53,896 nucleotides of DNA from Halobacillus aidingensis. GTDB lineage: Bacteria > Bacillota > Bacilli > Bacillales > Halobacillaceae. Each line of letters opens with the position of its first letter. Within the stretch, counting starts at the first letter, position 1. Below the pieces are notes generated by a model. It worked only from the letters and a program-made list of their open reading frames with translations. It ran no database searches and was not told the origin of the DNA. The translations under genes were made by a program, and so were the position numbers. Positions 25,143 to 33,075 of the stretch are shown one piece after another. The stretch is taken from contig NZ_FNIZ01000019.1 in the NCBI RefSeq assembly GCF_900104185.1, positions 1 to 53,896 of the forward strand, given 5' to 3'.

Positions 25143-25694
25143 CTATTCCTCCGGTGCAATCTTTTGCAAGTGGCCTTCGAGTTTGTCTAACGTCAGAGGG
25201 CCGATAACCTGCTCTTCAATTTCACCTTCAGGATTGATGAATAGCGTGGAAGGAATCGGACCGATGTTATAAAGATCCATTACTTCACCATTTTTATCTT
25301 GCAGAATAGGGAAGGTCAGATTGTATTCGTTCACAAAATTCTCCACCACAAGCTCGGTCGAATCTAGATTGACAGCTAGAATTTCGACACCTTTTTCTTT
25401 GTACTCCGGATACAACTCTTCCATATAAGGCATTTCATCTTTACACGGCTTACAATACGTCGCCCAAAAGTTGACCATGACGCCTTTCCCTCTCAAATCA
25501 CTCAATTGAACCGTCTCATCTGTACCGAATTTTTTCAATTGAAAGTCGGGTGCTTTCTCCCCTTTGGCGATCACCGATTGTTCGTCCTTGCCGTTTGCAA
25601 CGAGAGCGAACACGACAAGTCCGACCATCACGGCAAGCATAGCTGTTCTGAAGATGAGGCGCTTTCTTTTTTTCCTAATGGTTTCTTCCTTCAT
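25143..25694 (-). CDS. resA: Thiol-disulfide oxidoreductase ResA
   Basis: Membrane-anchored thioredoxin-like protein of 183 aa: a signal anchor (about 13-32) and a TlpA/ResA domain with active site C-K-P-C in W-A-T-Y-C-K-P-C-K-D. Outside the membrane it reduces the haem-binding cysteines of apocytochrome c. First of resABC downstream of rluB. Confidence 0.9.
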   Translation of the reverse strand: MKEETIRKKRKRLIFRTAMLAVMVGLVVFALVANGKDEQSVIAKGEKAPDFQLKKFGTDETVQLSDLRGKGVMVNFWATYCKPCKDEMPYMEELYPEYKEKGVEILAVNLDSTELVVENFVNEYNLTFPILQDKNGEVMDLYNIGPIPSTLFINPEGEIEEQVIGPLTLDKLEGHLQKIAPEE

Positions 25695-25748
25695 TATGAC
25701 TCACTCCCAAACCATTATAACATTGATTGAAGGCTGTAAATTTGAACG

Positions 25749-26486
25749 TTATTCAACAGTTTTCTCAGCAAGTGCACGGAGCTGTTTCACTTCAAACGGT
25801 TTCAATGGACGGGAATCTCCTGCATTCATTCCATGTAGGTCCAGCGTCCCGTACCGTTCACGTTTCAATTTGTCTAAAGGGTATCCAAGAGACTCAAACA
25901 TCCGACGGACTTGACGGTTCTTTCCTTCGTGAAGAACAATTTGTACAATCGCCGTATTCTTCTTCGAATCCGTGGAGGTGACTTTAGCGTGAACGGCCTT
26001 CAAGTACTCCCCGTCTACGGTCATCCCTTTCTTCAACTGCTTCAGTTGATCTTTAGTAGGAATGCCTTTTGTCTTTGCGATGTACACTTTGTCCACTTCA
26101 TGACTCGGGTGCATGAGTAAATTAGCAAATTCCCCGTCGTTTGTTAACAAAATTAATCCAGACGTATCGTAATCCAGCCTGCCTATTGGGAAAATCCGCT
26201 CTTTAACTTCCGGCAAAAAGTCTGTGACTACTTTACGTCCCTTATCATCACTGACGCTTGAAATAACACCGCGTGGTTTATATAACAAATAGTAGACAGG
26301 CTCTTCTTTATCGATCGGGACTCCTTCTACTTCAACATCATCGTTTTTACCAACCTTTGTTCCTAATTCTGTTACTACTTTTCCATTGACTGTCACCTTG
26401 CCGTCAACAATCAATTTTTCTGCTTTTCTTCGTGATGCGACACCTGCGTGGGCGATCACCTTTTGTAGTCGTTCCATATCTGCCAT
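25749..26486 (-). CDS. rluB: 23S rRNA pseudouridine synthase RluB
   Basis: Protein of 245 aa with an N-terminal S4 RNA-binding domain (about 4-65) and the RsuA/RluB catalytic domain with G-R-L-D-Y-D-T-S-G-L-I-L-L-T-N-D-G, catalytic Asp within. It modifies U2605-equivalent 23S rRNA. The start at 26486 is chosen over the longer frame because the protein then begins MADMERLQK as in the family; ATG at 26477 is possible. Confidence 0.85.
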   Translation of the reverse strand: MADMERLQKVIAHAGVASRRKAEKLIVDGKVTVNGKVVTELGTKVGKNDDVEVEGVPIDKEEPVYYLLYKPRGVISSVSDDKGRKVVTDFLPEVKERIFPIGRLDYDTSGLILLTNDGEFANLLMHPSHEVDKVYIAKTKGIPTKDQLKQLKKGMTVDGEYLKAVHAKVTSTDSKKNTAIVQIVLHEGKNRQVRRMFESLGYPLDKLKRERYGTLDLHGMNAGDSRPLKPFEVKQLRALAEKTVE

Positions 26487-26528
26487 ACGACCGTCACCAA
26501 CTTTCTTTGAAATCACTTTTTTTCATGA

Positions 26529-26565
26529 AACGAAGCCACGCTCACACAGCGCGGCTCGTCCGTTC
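26529..26565 (-). terminator. Hairpin between spmB and rluB
   Basis: Minus-strand AGCCGCGCT / AGCGTGGCT with a 5-base loop and a short T-rich tail, likely ending the dacB-spmA-spmB transcript. Confidence 0.6.
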
Positions 26566-26613
26566 CTCTACATTATACACATTCTATAAAGGTTTGAACA
26601 AAAAATCATCCTA

Positions 26614-27129
26614 TTAACTAAATAGGATGATGACAATGACAATTGATGCTATTATACCAACCAAATCGGCCATCAGTCCAACTTTCAAAGCATCTCCCAT
26701 TCTTTTTATCCCAACGGCCCCAAAATAGACAGTGATAATGTATAGTGTCGTATCGGTACTCCCCTGCATCACAGATGCGAGTTGACCGATGAAAGAATCA
26801 GGACCAAACGTGCGGATCAGCTCTGTCGTCATACTGAGTGCGGCCGTTCCTGAGATAGGACGGATGAAAGCGAGAGGGAGAATTTCAGCTGGAGCTCCAA
26901 ACAATGACATCAGAGGCTCGAACAGTTTCACGATCGCCCCCATCGCACCTGACGCTTGAAAAACAGCAATCGACACCATCATCCCCAATAAGAAAGGAAG
27001 CAAACTGATGGCAATTTGGATTCCCTCTTTACTCCCTTCCACAAACACTTCATAAGAAGGTACCTTTTTAATGGTTGCCGTCACCAGTACAAGCAGGATG
27101 ATGGATGGGATGAGCCATATGCTGATCAT
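26614..27129 (-). CDS. spmB: Spore maturation protein SpmB
   Basis: Membrane protein of 171 aa with a nucleoside-recognition (Gate) type domain; several helices and G-S-T-D-T-T-L-Y near the C-terminal half. With SpmA it supports dehydration of the spore core. Start overlaps spmA by 4 bases. Confidence 0.9.
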   Translation of the reverse strand: MISIWLIPSIILLVLVTATIKKVPSYEVFVEGSKEGIQIAISLLPFLLGMMVSIAVFQASGAMGAIVKLFEPLMSLFGAPAEILPLAFIRPISGTAALSMTTELIRTFGPDSFIGQLASVMQGSTDTTLYIITVYFGAVGIKRMGDALKVGLMADLVGIIASIVIVIILFS

Positions 27130-27716
27130 AAACGCATCGCCCTCTCCCTTTTATAATGAAAATAGCGGTCGATCAATAAGGCGGCAATGGTAGAAATAAT
27201 AGTTGCCAAAATGGTAGCACCTACGATGGAGGTCGGATCCTCTGAACCATACTTCATCCGAATGGCAATCACAGTTGTCGGTACGAGCGTCAGGGATGAG
27301 GTGTTGATGGCAAGGAGTGTAATCATAGACCTGCTCGCTTTATCCGAACCTGACAGCTTTTTCAATTCCTTCATCGCTTTGAGCCCCATCGGCGTGGCAG
27401 CATTTCCAAGACCGAACATATTGGCCGTCATATTGGACAGGATGTAACCAAGCGCCGGGTGGTCCTCAGGAATTTCAGGGAAGATGCGTTTGACAAAGGG
27501 CCGGAAAATTTTAGCCAATCCGGCAAGAAGCCCTGCCTCTTCAGCGATTTTCATCAATCCAAGCCAAAAAATGAGGACCCCTGCAAGACTCAGAGTAATC
27601 ATAATTGCCTCATCCAATGTTGAGAAAATCGCTTTGTTTACGTCCTCCATCGTACCATTGAAAGCCGCATAGATAATCCCCGTAACCGCAAGGAACGCCC
27701 ATATTAAGTTGACCAT
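27126..27716 (-). CDS. spmA: Spore maturation protein SpmA
   Basis: Membrane protein of 196 aa, paralogue-like partner of SpmB with the G-L-G-N-A-A-T-P-M-G-L-K-A-M motif typical of SpmA. It overlaps dacB by 13 bases, as in B. subtilis, so dacB-spmA-spmB form one sporulation operon. Confidence 0.9.
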   Translation of the reverse strand: MVNLIWAFLAVTGIIYAAFNGTMEDVNKAIFSTLDEAIMITLSLAGVLIFWLGLMKIAEEAGLLAGLAKIFRPFVKRIFPEIPEDHPALGYILSNMTANMFGLGNAATPMGLKAMKELKKLSGSDKASRSMITLLAINTSSLTLVPTTVIAIRMKYGSEDPTSIVGATILATIISTIAALLIDRYFHYKRERAMRL

Positions 27717-28795
27717 GGCGCTACCCCCATCATCCTGTTCAAGAAGTTCTTCACTTCTGAAAAGAAGGATTGAGAAGGGCGCTCATTCCACACAGGCGCT
27801 TCAACTAACGGTGTTTGTCCGACCATGAAGTATGTCACACCGGCTAAATTCGACTCCCCTTGCTGGTCATAACGGTAAAATGTTGCCTGAAGGTCTTCCT
27901 TTTCAGATAGGGTGAGAGGATAATAGATATCTCTTGGAATATAAAGGGATTTCCCGTTCACTTCAACGGTACCCTCACTTTGTAGTTTCACCGTTTCAAA
28001 ATTACTGAATCCCCACTCGAACATCCGTGTATGGTCATTCCAATCATCAGGAGCATTCAAAGTAACAGCGATCAGCTCCATTCCATCTTTTTGGGCACTT
28101 GTCACTAAGGTTCGCCCAGCGGCTTTTGTGAATCCGGTTTTCCCACCGTTCGTCGGTTCGTAATATTGGGTCAGCATTTTATTTTTATTCTTCCACGAGT
28201 ATTCTCGATTTTCAGAACGATACATTTCGCTGCCTGTAACTTCGCGGAACGTATCATTTTTCATAGAGTAGGCCATAAGCAGCCCCATATCATACGCGCT
28301 TGAATAATGGGTTTCTCCATCCAAGCCATGCGGATTTTCAAAGTGACTGTTATTCATACCAAGCCAAGCCGCCTTTTCATTCATCAGCTGCACAAAACCT
28401 TCGACACTTCCGCCTACATGTTCAGCAATCGCTACAGCTGAATCATTTCCAGACCTCAGCATCAACCCATATACCAAATCTTTCAAAGGGATTTTTTCTT
28501 TCTCTGTCAAATAAATGGAGGACCCTTCTGTATAAACGGCCCTTTTACTTACTTTCACCTTTTCTTCCATCATTCCTGATTCAATCGCTATGATAGCGGT
28601 CATTATCTTCGTGGTGCTGGCAATCAGTGTAGGGTCATAAGCATTCTTTTCATACAAGACCCGGCCTGATTCTGCATCCATCAGAACGGCCCGCTCAGCA
28701 GATACCGATATATTAGGGTTCGCTTTTACCTTATCCACCATAAAGGTTGGAAGTAGTAAAGTCATTACCACAGCTACATAAAAGAACCTTCTCAA
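27704..28795 (-). CDS. dacB: Sporulation D-alanyl-D-alanine carboxypeptidase DacB (PBP5*)
   Basis: Serine-type penicillin-binding protein of 363 aa with signal peptide (about 1-25), S-x-x-K as S-T-T-K, S-x-N as S-G-N and K-T-G. It regulates cross-linking in spore cortex peptidoglycan. The TTG start follows AGGAGG. A sigma-E-like promoter lies 33-62 bases upstream. Confidence 0.9.
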   Translation of the reverse strand: MRRFFYVAVVMTLLLPTFMVDKVKANPNISVSAERAVLMDAESGRVLYEKNAYDPTLIASTTKIMTAIIAIESGMMEEKVKVSKRAVYTEGSSIYLTEKEKIPLKDLVYGLMLRSGNDSAVAIAEHVGGSVEGFVQLMNEKAAWLGMNNSHFENPHGLDGETHYSSAYDMGLLMAYSMKNDTFREVTGSEMYRSENREYSWKNKNKMLTQYYEPTNGGKTGFTKAAGRTLVTSAQKDGMELIAVTLNAPDDWNDHTRMFEWGFSNFETVKLQSEGTVEVNGKSLYIPRDIYYPLTLSEKEDLQATFYRYDQQGESNLAGVTYFMVGQTPLVEAPVWNERPSQSFFSEVKNFLNRMMGVAPWST

Positions 28796-28827
28796 GAGGA
28801 CTTCCTCCTATTCACATCATTTGCTTC

Positions 28828-28857
28828 AACTTATGCAAAAGCGTACAAGCTTATGAG
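28828..28857 (-). promoter_or_regulatory. Candidate sigma-E promoter of dacB
   Basis: Minus-strand TCATAAG, about 14 bases, CATAAGTT, resembling sigma-E elements; dacB is sigma-E dependent in B. subtilis. It ends 20 bases before repeat copy 6. Confidence 0.4.
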
Positions 28858-28876
28858 TAATAGAAAAATCCAATTA

Positions 28877-29075
28877 TGGCAGGATTTTGGAAGACTCAGT
28901 TCGAAATGTTTGTGTGAGTGGATCGGGGCGGCGGGGGATGAATCGCTTTCCGTGGGAGCGCGGTGAGCCTCCTCGGACTGCGTCCTGTGGGGTCTCACCA
29001 AGCACTTTTTTCCCACAGGAGTCTCCCCATCCCCCGCCGCCCCTTAACCATAAATGACTCTCGAAACTCCTCTAA
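28877..29075 (+). repeat. Dispersed palindromic repeat, copy 6
   Basis: Forward copy. Outer end TGGCAGGATTTTGGAAGACT; outer stem of 16 perfect pairs (28925-28940 with 29028-29043, GGGGCGGCGGGGGATG and complement); inner end CTCGAAACTCCTC. Left partner of island P3. Confidence 0.85.
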
Positions 29076-29167
29076 ATGAATCGCGATGTTAGGTAAGGAA
29101 GCCCTGATTTGCCATATCATGATAATAGTTTCAACCAAAGAATATGCACAAATAAGGTTAGAGAACA

Positions 29168-29268
29168 GGGTCTGGGAAACGTCCGCATGAAAATCGAGAG
29201 GAGACACGGACGTGTGTGTTTTTCTACTGACGGATCCCAAACACTGCAAATCGTCGTTTCCCTGACCC
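29168..29268. other. Nested inverted-repeat element inside island P3
   Basis: Outer arms (29168-29181 and 29255-29268) pair over 14 bases with one mismatch. Inside lies a second hairpin with CGTCCG / CGGACG arms, and a short GACG / CGTC pair lies next to the right outer arm, so the 100 bases can fold as a three-way junction. It is unrelated to the dispersed repeat; no gene is seen in 29076-29340. Confidence 0.45.
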
Positions 29269-29344
29269 CGTATCCATGGCTAGAAAGCGTCTTCCATTAT
29301 TTCAACTAGGTAAGGTTTACATTATGAATTTTCGGTAGGTGCTC

Positions 29345-29420
29345 TTTGCACTCCCACGGAAAACTAGTCATCCTCCACCCCACCTCACCAACATATCGAA
29401 ATCGAGTCTTCCACAATCGG
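29345..29420 (-). repeat. Dispersed palindromic repeat, copy 7 (truncated)
   Basis: Outer half only of a reverse copy: CTCCCACGGAAA, a decayed stem arm, then ATCGAAATCGAGTCTTCCAC. The inner half is missing or replaced. Confidence 0.7.
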
Positions 29421-29431
29421 GATTTATATAG

Positions 29432-29466
29432 AAAAAAAAGCTGTCCCTGGTAGGGAACAGCTTTTT
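29432..29466 (-). terminator. Terminator of scpAB
   Basis: Minus-strand AGCTGTTCCC / GGGACAGCT stem followed by eight Ts at the scpB stop. Confidence 0.9.
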
Positions 29467-30058
29467 AGTCGTCGGCGAAGGGGTCTTCGTTGAATTTTTC
29501 GAAAAAGAGATCAGCTTCTCCTTCTTCTTCCCCTTCGCTTTGCTTGAGTTCAGAAAGAGGCGGAAGCTCTTCAATGGAAGTCAAGCCGAAATAGATAAGA
29601 AAATCTTTGGTCGTTCCATATAGGATCGGGCGTCCGATGGCATCTTTACGGCCTTTTTCTTCAATCAAACTGCGATTGACAAGTGTCTGGATGGCACGGT
29701 CACTTTTGACCCCTCTCAAGTCATCGACTTCTATTCTAGTAATCGGTTGTTGATAGGCAATGATTGCGAGCGTTTCAAGAGCCGCTTGAGACAGCCTTGT
29801 CGATCCTGGTGAATCCAAAAGACGCTTGTAATACGAAGCATGCTCTGGCTTCGTAGTCAAATGCAAGGTTCCTTGTGAGTCCATGATGGTGAGACCTCTG
29901 TTTTTCGATTGATAGTCTTTCATCATTTCTTCCAACAATGTTTTGAACGTCTTCGCATCCAACTCTAGTAGGTCGGTCAGTTTCTTTTTTGTGATCCCTT
30001 CTTCTCCGGCTGCAAAAAGCAGACCTTCGGTTATCGCTTTGTAGTCTTCTAACTCCAT
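29465..30058 (-). CDS. scpB: Segregation and condensation protein ScpB
   Basis: Winged-helix kleisin-associated subunit of 197 aa with acidic C-terminal tail. Two winged-helix domains (about 1-80 and 85-165; A-L-E-T-L-A-I-I-A-Y-Q-Q-P-I-T-R). Part of the Smc-ScpA-ScpB condensin on the nucleoid. It overlaps scpA by 10 bases. Confidence 0.9.
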   Translation of the reverse strand: MELEDYKAITEGLLFAAGEEGITKKKLTDLLELDAKTFKTLLEEMMKDYQSKNRGLTIMDSQGTLHLTTKPEHASYYKRLLDSPGSTRLSQAALETLAIIAYQQPITRIEVDDLRGVKSDRAIQTLVNRSLIEEKGRKDAIGRPILYGTTKDFLIYFGLTSIEELPPLSELKQSEGEEEGEADLFFEKFNEDPFADD

Positions 30059-30804
30059 GGTGCATCCTCCGTCTTATATACGATTAGTTCATCAAAATGT
30101 TGTTGTTGGACACATACGATGTCATTGCTCTTCATCAACTCAAGTAAAGCGATGAAAGTGACTACGATATGCGGTCGTGTTCGTTTTTCAAATAATTGAT
30201 GAAAAGGAGTGCCACCTGCTTGCACATCAATTTTACCGAGTATTTCTTCCATTCTCATTTGGATAGGAATCTCATCTCTCCGGACCTTCGCTTCCTGTGG
30301 TTTTTCTGTTTTGGCCCGCTTTAATAGATTGCCCATCGCTTGAATCATATCGTAAACAGAGGCTTCTCCCGGGCGCACTTCCGGCATCTCTTCTTCCCAG
30401 CCTTCCATATTCAATGGAGGTCGGGTGTAGATGCGGTTGGCATCGAGTTCTTTTTCCTTCAGTTCTTCTGCTGCTTGTTTATATTTTCGGTATTCAATCA
30501 AACGTCGCATCAAATCTTCGCGAGGGTCATCTTCAAGCTCCCCATCTTCGAATTCATCTTCCATGTTTTGATTAGGAAGAAGCATCTGACTTTTCATGGC
30601 AAGTAATGTAGCAGCCATGACCAGATATTCGCTCGCGAGATCCAGCTCAAGCTCCTGCATCGTATGGATATAGTTCATGTACTGATCGGTAATTTGGGAA
30701 ACGGGAATATTATAAATATCGATTTCGTATCGATTGATCAGGTGTAAAAGAAGATCAAGAGGTCCTTCAAAACCTTCCACTTTCACTTGGTAGCTTTTTT
30801 TCAT
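30049..30804 (-). CDS. scpA: Segregation and condensation protein ScpA (kleisin)
   Basis: Protein of 251 aa starting F-E-G-P-L-D-L-L-L-H-L-I, the ScpA signature, with the Smc-head-binding N- and C-terminal winged-helix regions. It bridges Smc ATPase heads. First gene of scpAB, divergent from ypuF. Confidence 0.9.
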   Translation of the reverse strand: MKKSYQVKVEGFEGPLDLLLHLINRYEIDIYNIPVSQITDQYMNYIHTMQELELDLASEYLVMAATLLAMKSQMLLPNQNMEDEFEDGELEDDPREDLMRRLIEYRKYKQAAEELKEKELDANRIYTRPPLNMEGWEEEMPEVRPGEASVYDMIQAMGNLLKRAKTEKPQEAKVRRDEIPIQMRMEEILGKIDVQAGGTPFHQLFEKRTRPHIVVTFIALLELMKSNDIVCVQQQHFDELIVYKTEDAPWS

Positions 30805-31004
30805 ATCATTCTTCCTTTACGTTCCAATGTTCTTTTTATAATGGTATCAAAAAACATCCTGCTGTGACAGCATGTATTTAATGGCGATTAATGTCTTTCG
30901 TTTTACATCTTCCTTTAAGTTATACTATAGATAGAAGTACAAGAACCTTATTTTAATCAACAACCAAGCTTTCCATGGTTGTATCAAAGGAATGGATGGT
31001 TTAT

Positions 31005-31478
31005 ATGTATCCTAAAGCTTATATAGAATTTCTTGCTCATTTCCACGGTACGAGAGATTATTTCGAGTGTCATGAGATCCTTGAGGAATACTGGAAAGAA
31101 GTTGATCCTCGCAACCGTTCTTCCATCTGGGTATGGCTCATCCAAATCGCTGTAGCCATGTACCATGATCGCAGAGGCAATCAAAATGGTGCAAAGACCC
31201 TCATTAAACGGTGTTTAAGAAAGAAAGTAGAACATGAGAGAGAACTCCCACTCCTCGGATTGGATGGAGAACGCCTGGAAAAACAGCTGGAAGCATTCAA
31301 AGCACGTTTGGACAAAGAGGTCCCTTACCGTAGCTGGAATATGCCCATCATAGATAATGAACTCCGTAAAGAAGTACATCTCCTCTGCCAACAATGGAAC
31401 GTCGCTTACGGGTCTCCGAGTGACATGTCTGATGAATTCCTTCTAATGAAACATAAAATGAGAAGAAAATCACTTTAA
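31005..31478 (+). CDS. ypuF: DUF309 family protein YpuF
   Basis: Protein of 157 aa with the DUF309 signature F-H-x-x-R-D-Y-F-E-C-H-E-I-L-E-E-Y-W-K, an all-helical fold of unknown biochemical role; the conserved His/Glu residues could bind metal. It is divergent from scpA as in B. subtilis. Start 31005 matches the family start MYPKAY; ATG at 30996 is possible because the ribosome site is weak for both. Confidence 0.8.
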   Translation: MYPKAYIEFLAHFHGTRDYFECHEILEEYWKEVDPRNRSSIWVWLIQIAVAMYHDRRGNQNGAKTLIKRCLRKKVEHERELPLLGLDGERLEKQLEAFKARLDKEVPYRSWNMPIIDNELRKEVHLLCQQWNVAYGSPSDMSDEFLLMKHKMRRKSL

Positions 31479-31497
31479 ATTCCTATATAAACGAAAC

Positions 31498-31535
31498 AAA
31501 GGAGGTGCCGTGAATCGACACCTCCTTATCTTTTA
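31498..31535. terminator. Convergent terminator between ypuF and ribT
   Basis: GGAGGTG / CACCTCC stem followed by TTATCTTTT on the plus strand and by TTTGTTTCG on the minus strand. Confidence 0.75.
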
Positions 31536-31898
31536 TAACTGTGAAGAGGCACTTTCTTCATCACATTTCTCGATGAATGACTCTGTGGCTACATCAGCAC
31601 ATACATGACAATCATCTTTGAAATGGTCACGGACACGATGGATCATCTGCCGACCAATCCCAGCATTACGATGGGACGGGTTGACGGACACGTGCTGGAT
31701 GATGGCTTTGCCATCTTCCAAACGGACACCGACCGCTCCGAGGATGTCTTCCTCTTTCCACAAAAACAGATTCCAATTCGGATTGGAATCGTATTCTTTT
31801 ATAATTTCCTGAAGTGTCTTCACGTCTGAAACTTCAGGCATGAAAGAAAGCAAACCCATCGCAATCTTTTCAAATGATTTTTTATAACGAATTAACAT
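31533..31898 (-). CDS. ribT: GNAT acetyltransferase RibT
   Basis: N-acetyltransferase of 121 aa with the acetyl-CoA loop R-N-A-G-I-G-R-Q-M-I. In B. subtilis ribT is the last gene of the riboflavin operon ribDEAHT and its substrate is unsettled. Here no other rib gene and no FMN riboswitch are present, so the gene is an orphan kept at the ancestral locus. AGGGG precedes the ATG. Confidence 0.75.
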   Translation of the reverse strand: MLIRYKKSFEKIAMGLLSFMPEVSDVKTLQEIIKEYDSNPNWNLFLWKEEDILGAVGVRLEDGKAIIQHVSVNPSHRNAGIGRQMIHRVRDHFKDDCHVCADVATESFIEKCDEESASSQL

Positions 31899-31992
31899 AT
31901 TAACCCCTCAATTATGAAAATAACTTTCCTAGAGTTCCAGATGAGAAAATGGTTACTTTCAATCATTGTCTAATTCTTCCTATATGTCAAGC

Positions 31993-32082
31993 TTACATGA
32001 CGATGACGAACCAGTAGTATAAGCCCCAACCGATGCTGAACAACGATAAAAACGTAAACAGCATCCAATTTTTCATTTTCAT
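31993..32082 (-). CDS. Putative 29-residue membrane peptide
   Basis: A short frame MKMKNWMLFTFL...YYWFVIVM encodes two Lys and then a continuous hydrophobic segment long enough to span the membrane, ending in TAA. A purine-rich GGGGGC lies about 8 bases upstream, not a strong ribosome site. It fills the 260-base gap between ribT and the M50-like gene. No known family; it could be chance. Confidence 0.4.
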   Translation of the reverse strand: MKMKNWMLFTFLSLFSIGWGLYYWFVIVM

Positions 32083-32158
32083 TATACGCTGCCCCCGGTT
32101 TTTTGTGATTTGCCCCGCTACATAGAATATAGCATAGCCCTGGATTATTCAAGCCTGT

Positions 32159-32608
32159 TTAAAACCGTCTTTTCACAATCGACCAAAGCTGATATCCATC
32201 AGAACCCTTTTCTTTGATAGAAAACGGTACAAGATTCACGAGGGCAAGGTACGTATTAAAAAGAAAAGAAATACGAAGCAGATCACCGCCCTGCTCCTTA
32301 AACCATAAGAACAAAACGAAAGCTGTTAGAGCATTGAGTAAAGGACCGCCAATACTGATCCAAGCTTTTTCGAAATCTTTGAACGGAGGTTTCCGTTCAT
32401 TCACCGAGTAAGCTCCCTGGAAGAAAAAAAGGTGGATGTACACATGTACCCCGCTTTTTTCCCATCGCCCGATTACTTTTCCCCGGCCAAGGTGAAGGAC
32501 ACTATGATCTGCCCTGAAGTACAGGCCGGGGAATAGGTGACCAAGCTCATGGATGAACAGACTCAAAGGTGCCACTAAAAAAATCAATACGAGTAGTGTG
32601 ACAATCAT
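32159..32608 (-). CDS. Small M50 (site-2 protease-like) membrane protein
   Basis: Membrane protein of 149 aa with the zinc motif H-E-L-G-H in the first helix (residues about 20-24) and a downstream N-L-V-P-F...S-D-G that corresponds to the N-x-P-x-x-x-x-D-G third-ligand motif of site-2 proteases, though the spacing is longer. No PDZ domain. Substrate unknown. It is 18 bases upstream of... the ppiB end lies on its other side, so it follows ppiB in the same transcript. Confidence 0.7.
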   Translation of the reverse strand: MIVTLLVLIFLVAPLSLFIHELGHLFPGLYFRADHSVLHLGRGKVIGRWEKSGVHVYIHLFFFQGAYSVNERKPPFKDFEKAWISIGGPLLNALTAFVLFLWFKEQGGDLLRISFLFNTYLALVNLVPFSIKEKGSDGYQLWSIVKRRF

Positions 32609-32626
32609 GAAGGGCTCTTTTAATGA

Positions 32627-33061
32627 TTACTTGTCCTCAACGCGGACTTTCTGCATGACATCTCCGACACGAACACGATCGACCGTATCCACACCATCCA
32701 CCACTTTGCCAAAAACGGTGTGACGGCCGTCTAAGTGTGGCTGAGGAGAGTGACAGACGAAGAATTGGCTTCCTCCTGTATCTTTTCCAGCGTGGGCCAT
32801 GGAAAGGGATCCTCGCTCATGCTTGTGAGGATTGCCTTCGGTTTCACATTTGATCGTATAGCCTGGACCACCCGTTCCTGTTCCTTTCGGGCACCCGCCC
32901 TGGATCACGAAGTCTGGGATGACACGGTGGAATGTCAATCCATCGTAAAATTCATCATTGGCCAGTTTCTCAAAATTCGCTACCGTGTTTGGTGCTGCTT
33001 CATCGTAAAGTTCAATCAGCATTTTTTCTCCATTTTCAAATTCAATCGTTGCTTGTTTCAT
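32627..33061 (-). CDS. ppiB: Peptidyl-prolyl cis-trans isomerase B (cyclophilin)
   Basis: Cytoplasmic cyclophilin of 144 aa: [21 protein letters not shown] and S-Q-F-F-V-C active-site segments. It catalyses proline isomerisation during folding. It lies 14 bases downstream of lysA and is probably co-transcribed with it. Confidence 0.9.
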   Translation of the reverse strand: MKQATIEFENGEKMLIELYDEAAPNTVANFEKLANDEFYDGLTFHRVIPDFVIQGGCPKGTGTGGPGYTIKCETEGNPHKHERGSLSMAHAGKDTGGSQFFVCHSPQPHLDGRHTVFGKVVDGVDTVDRVRVGDVMQKVRVEDK

Positions 33062-33075
33062 TTCTCATACCCCTC

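Noticed and set aside
31970-32152. 60-codon minus-strand frame overlapping the 29-residue candidate
   Set aside because: No ribosome site and no hydrophobic or conserved pattern; the shorter frame inside the gap is more credible.
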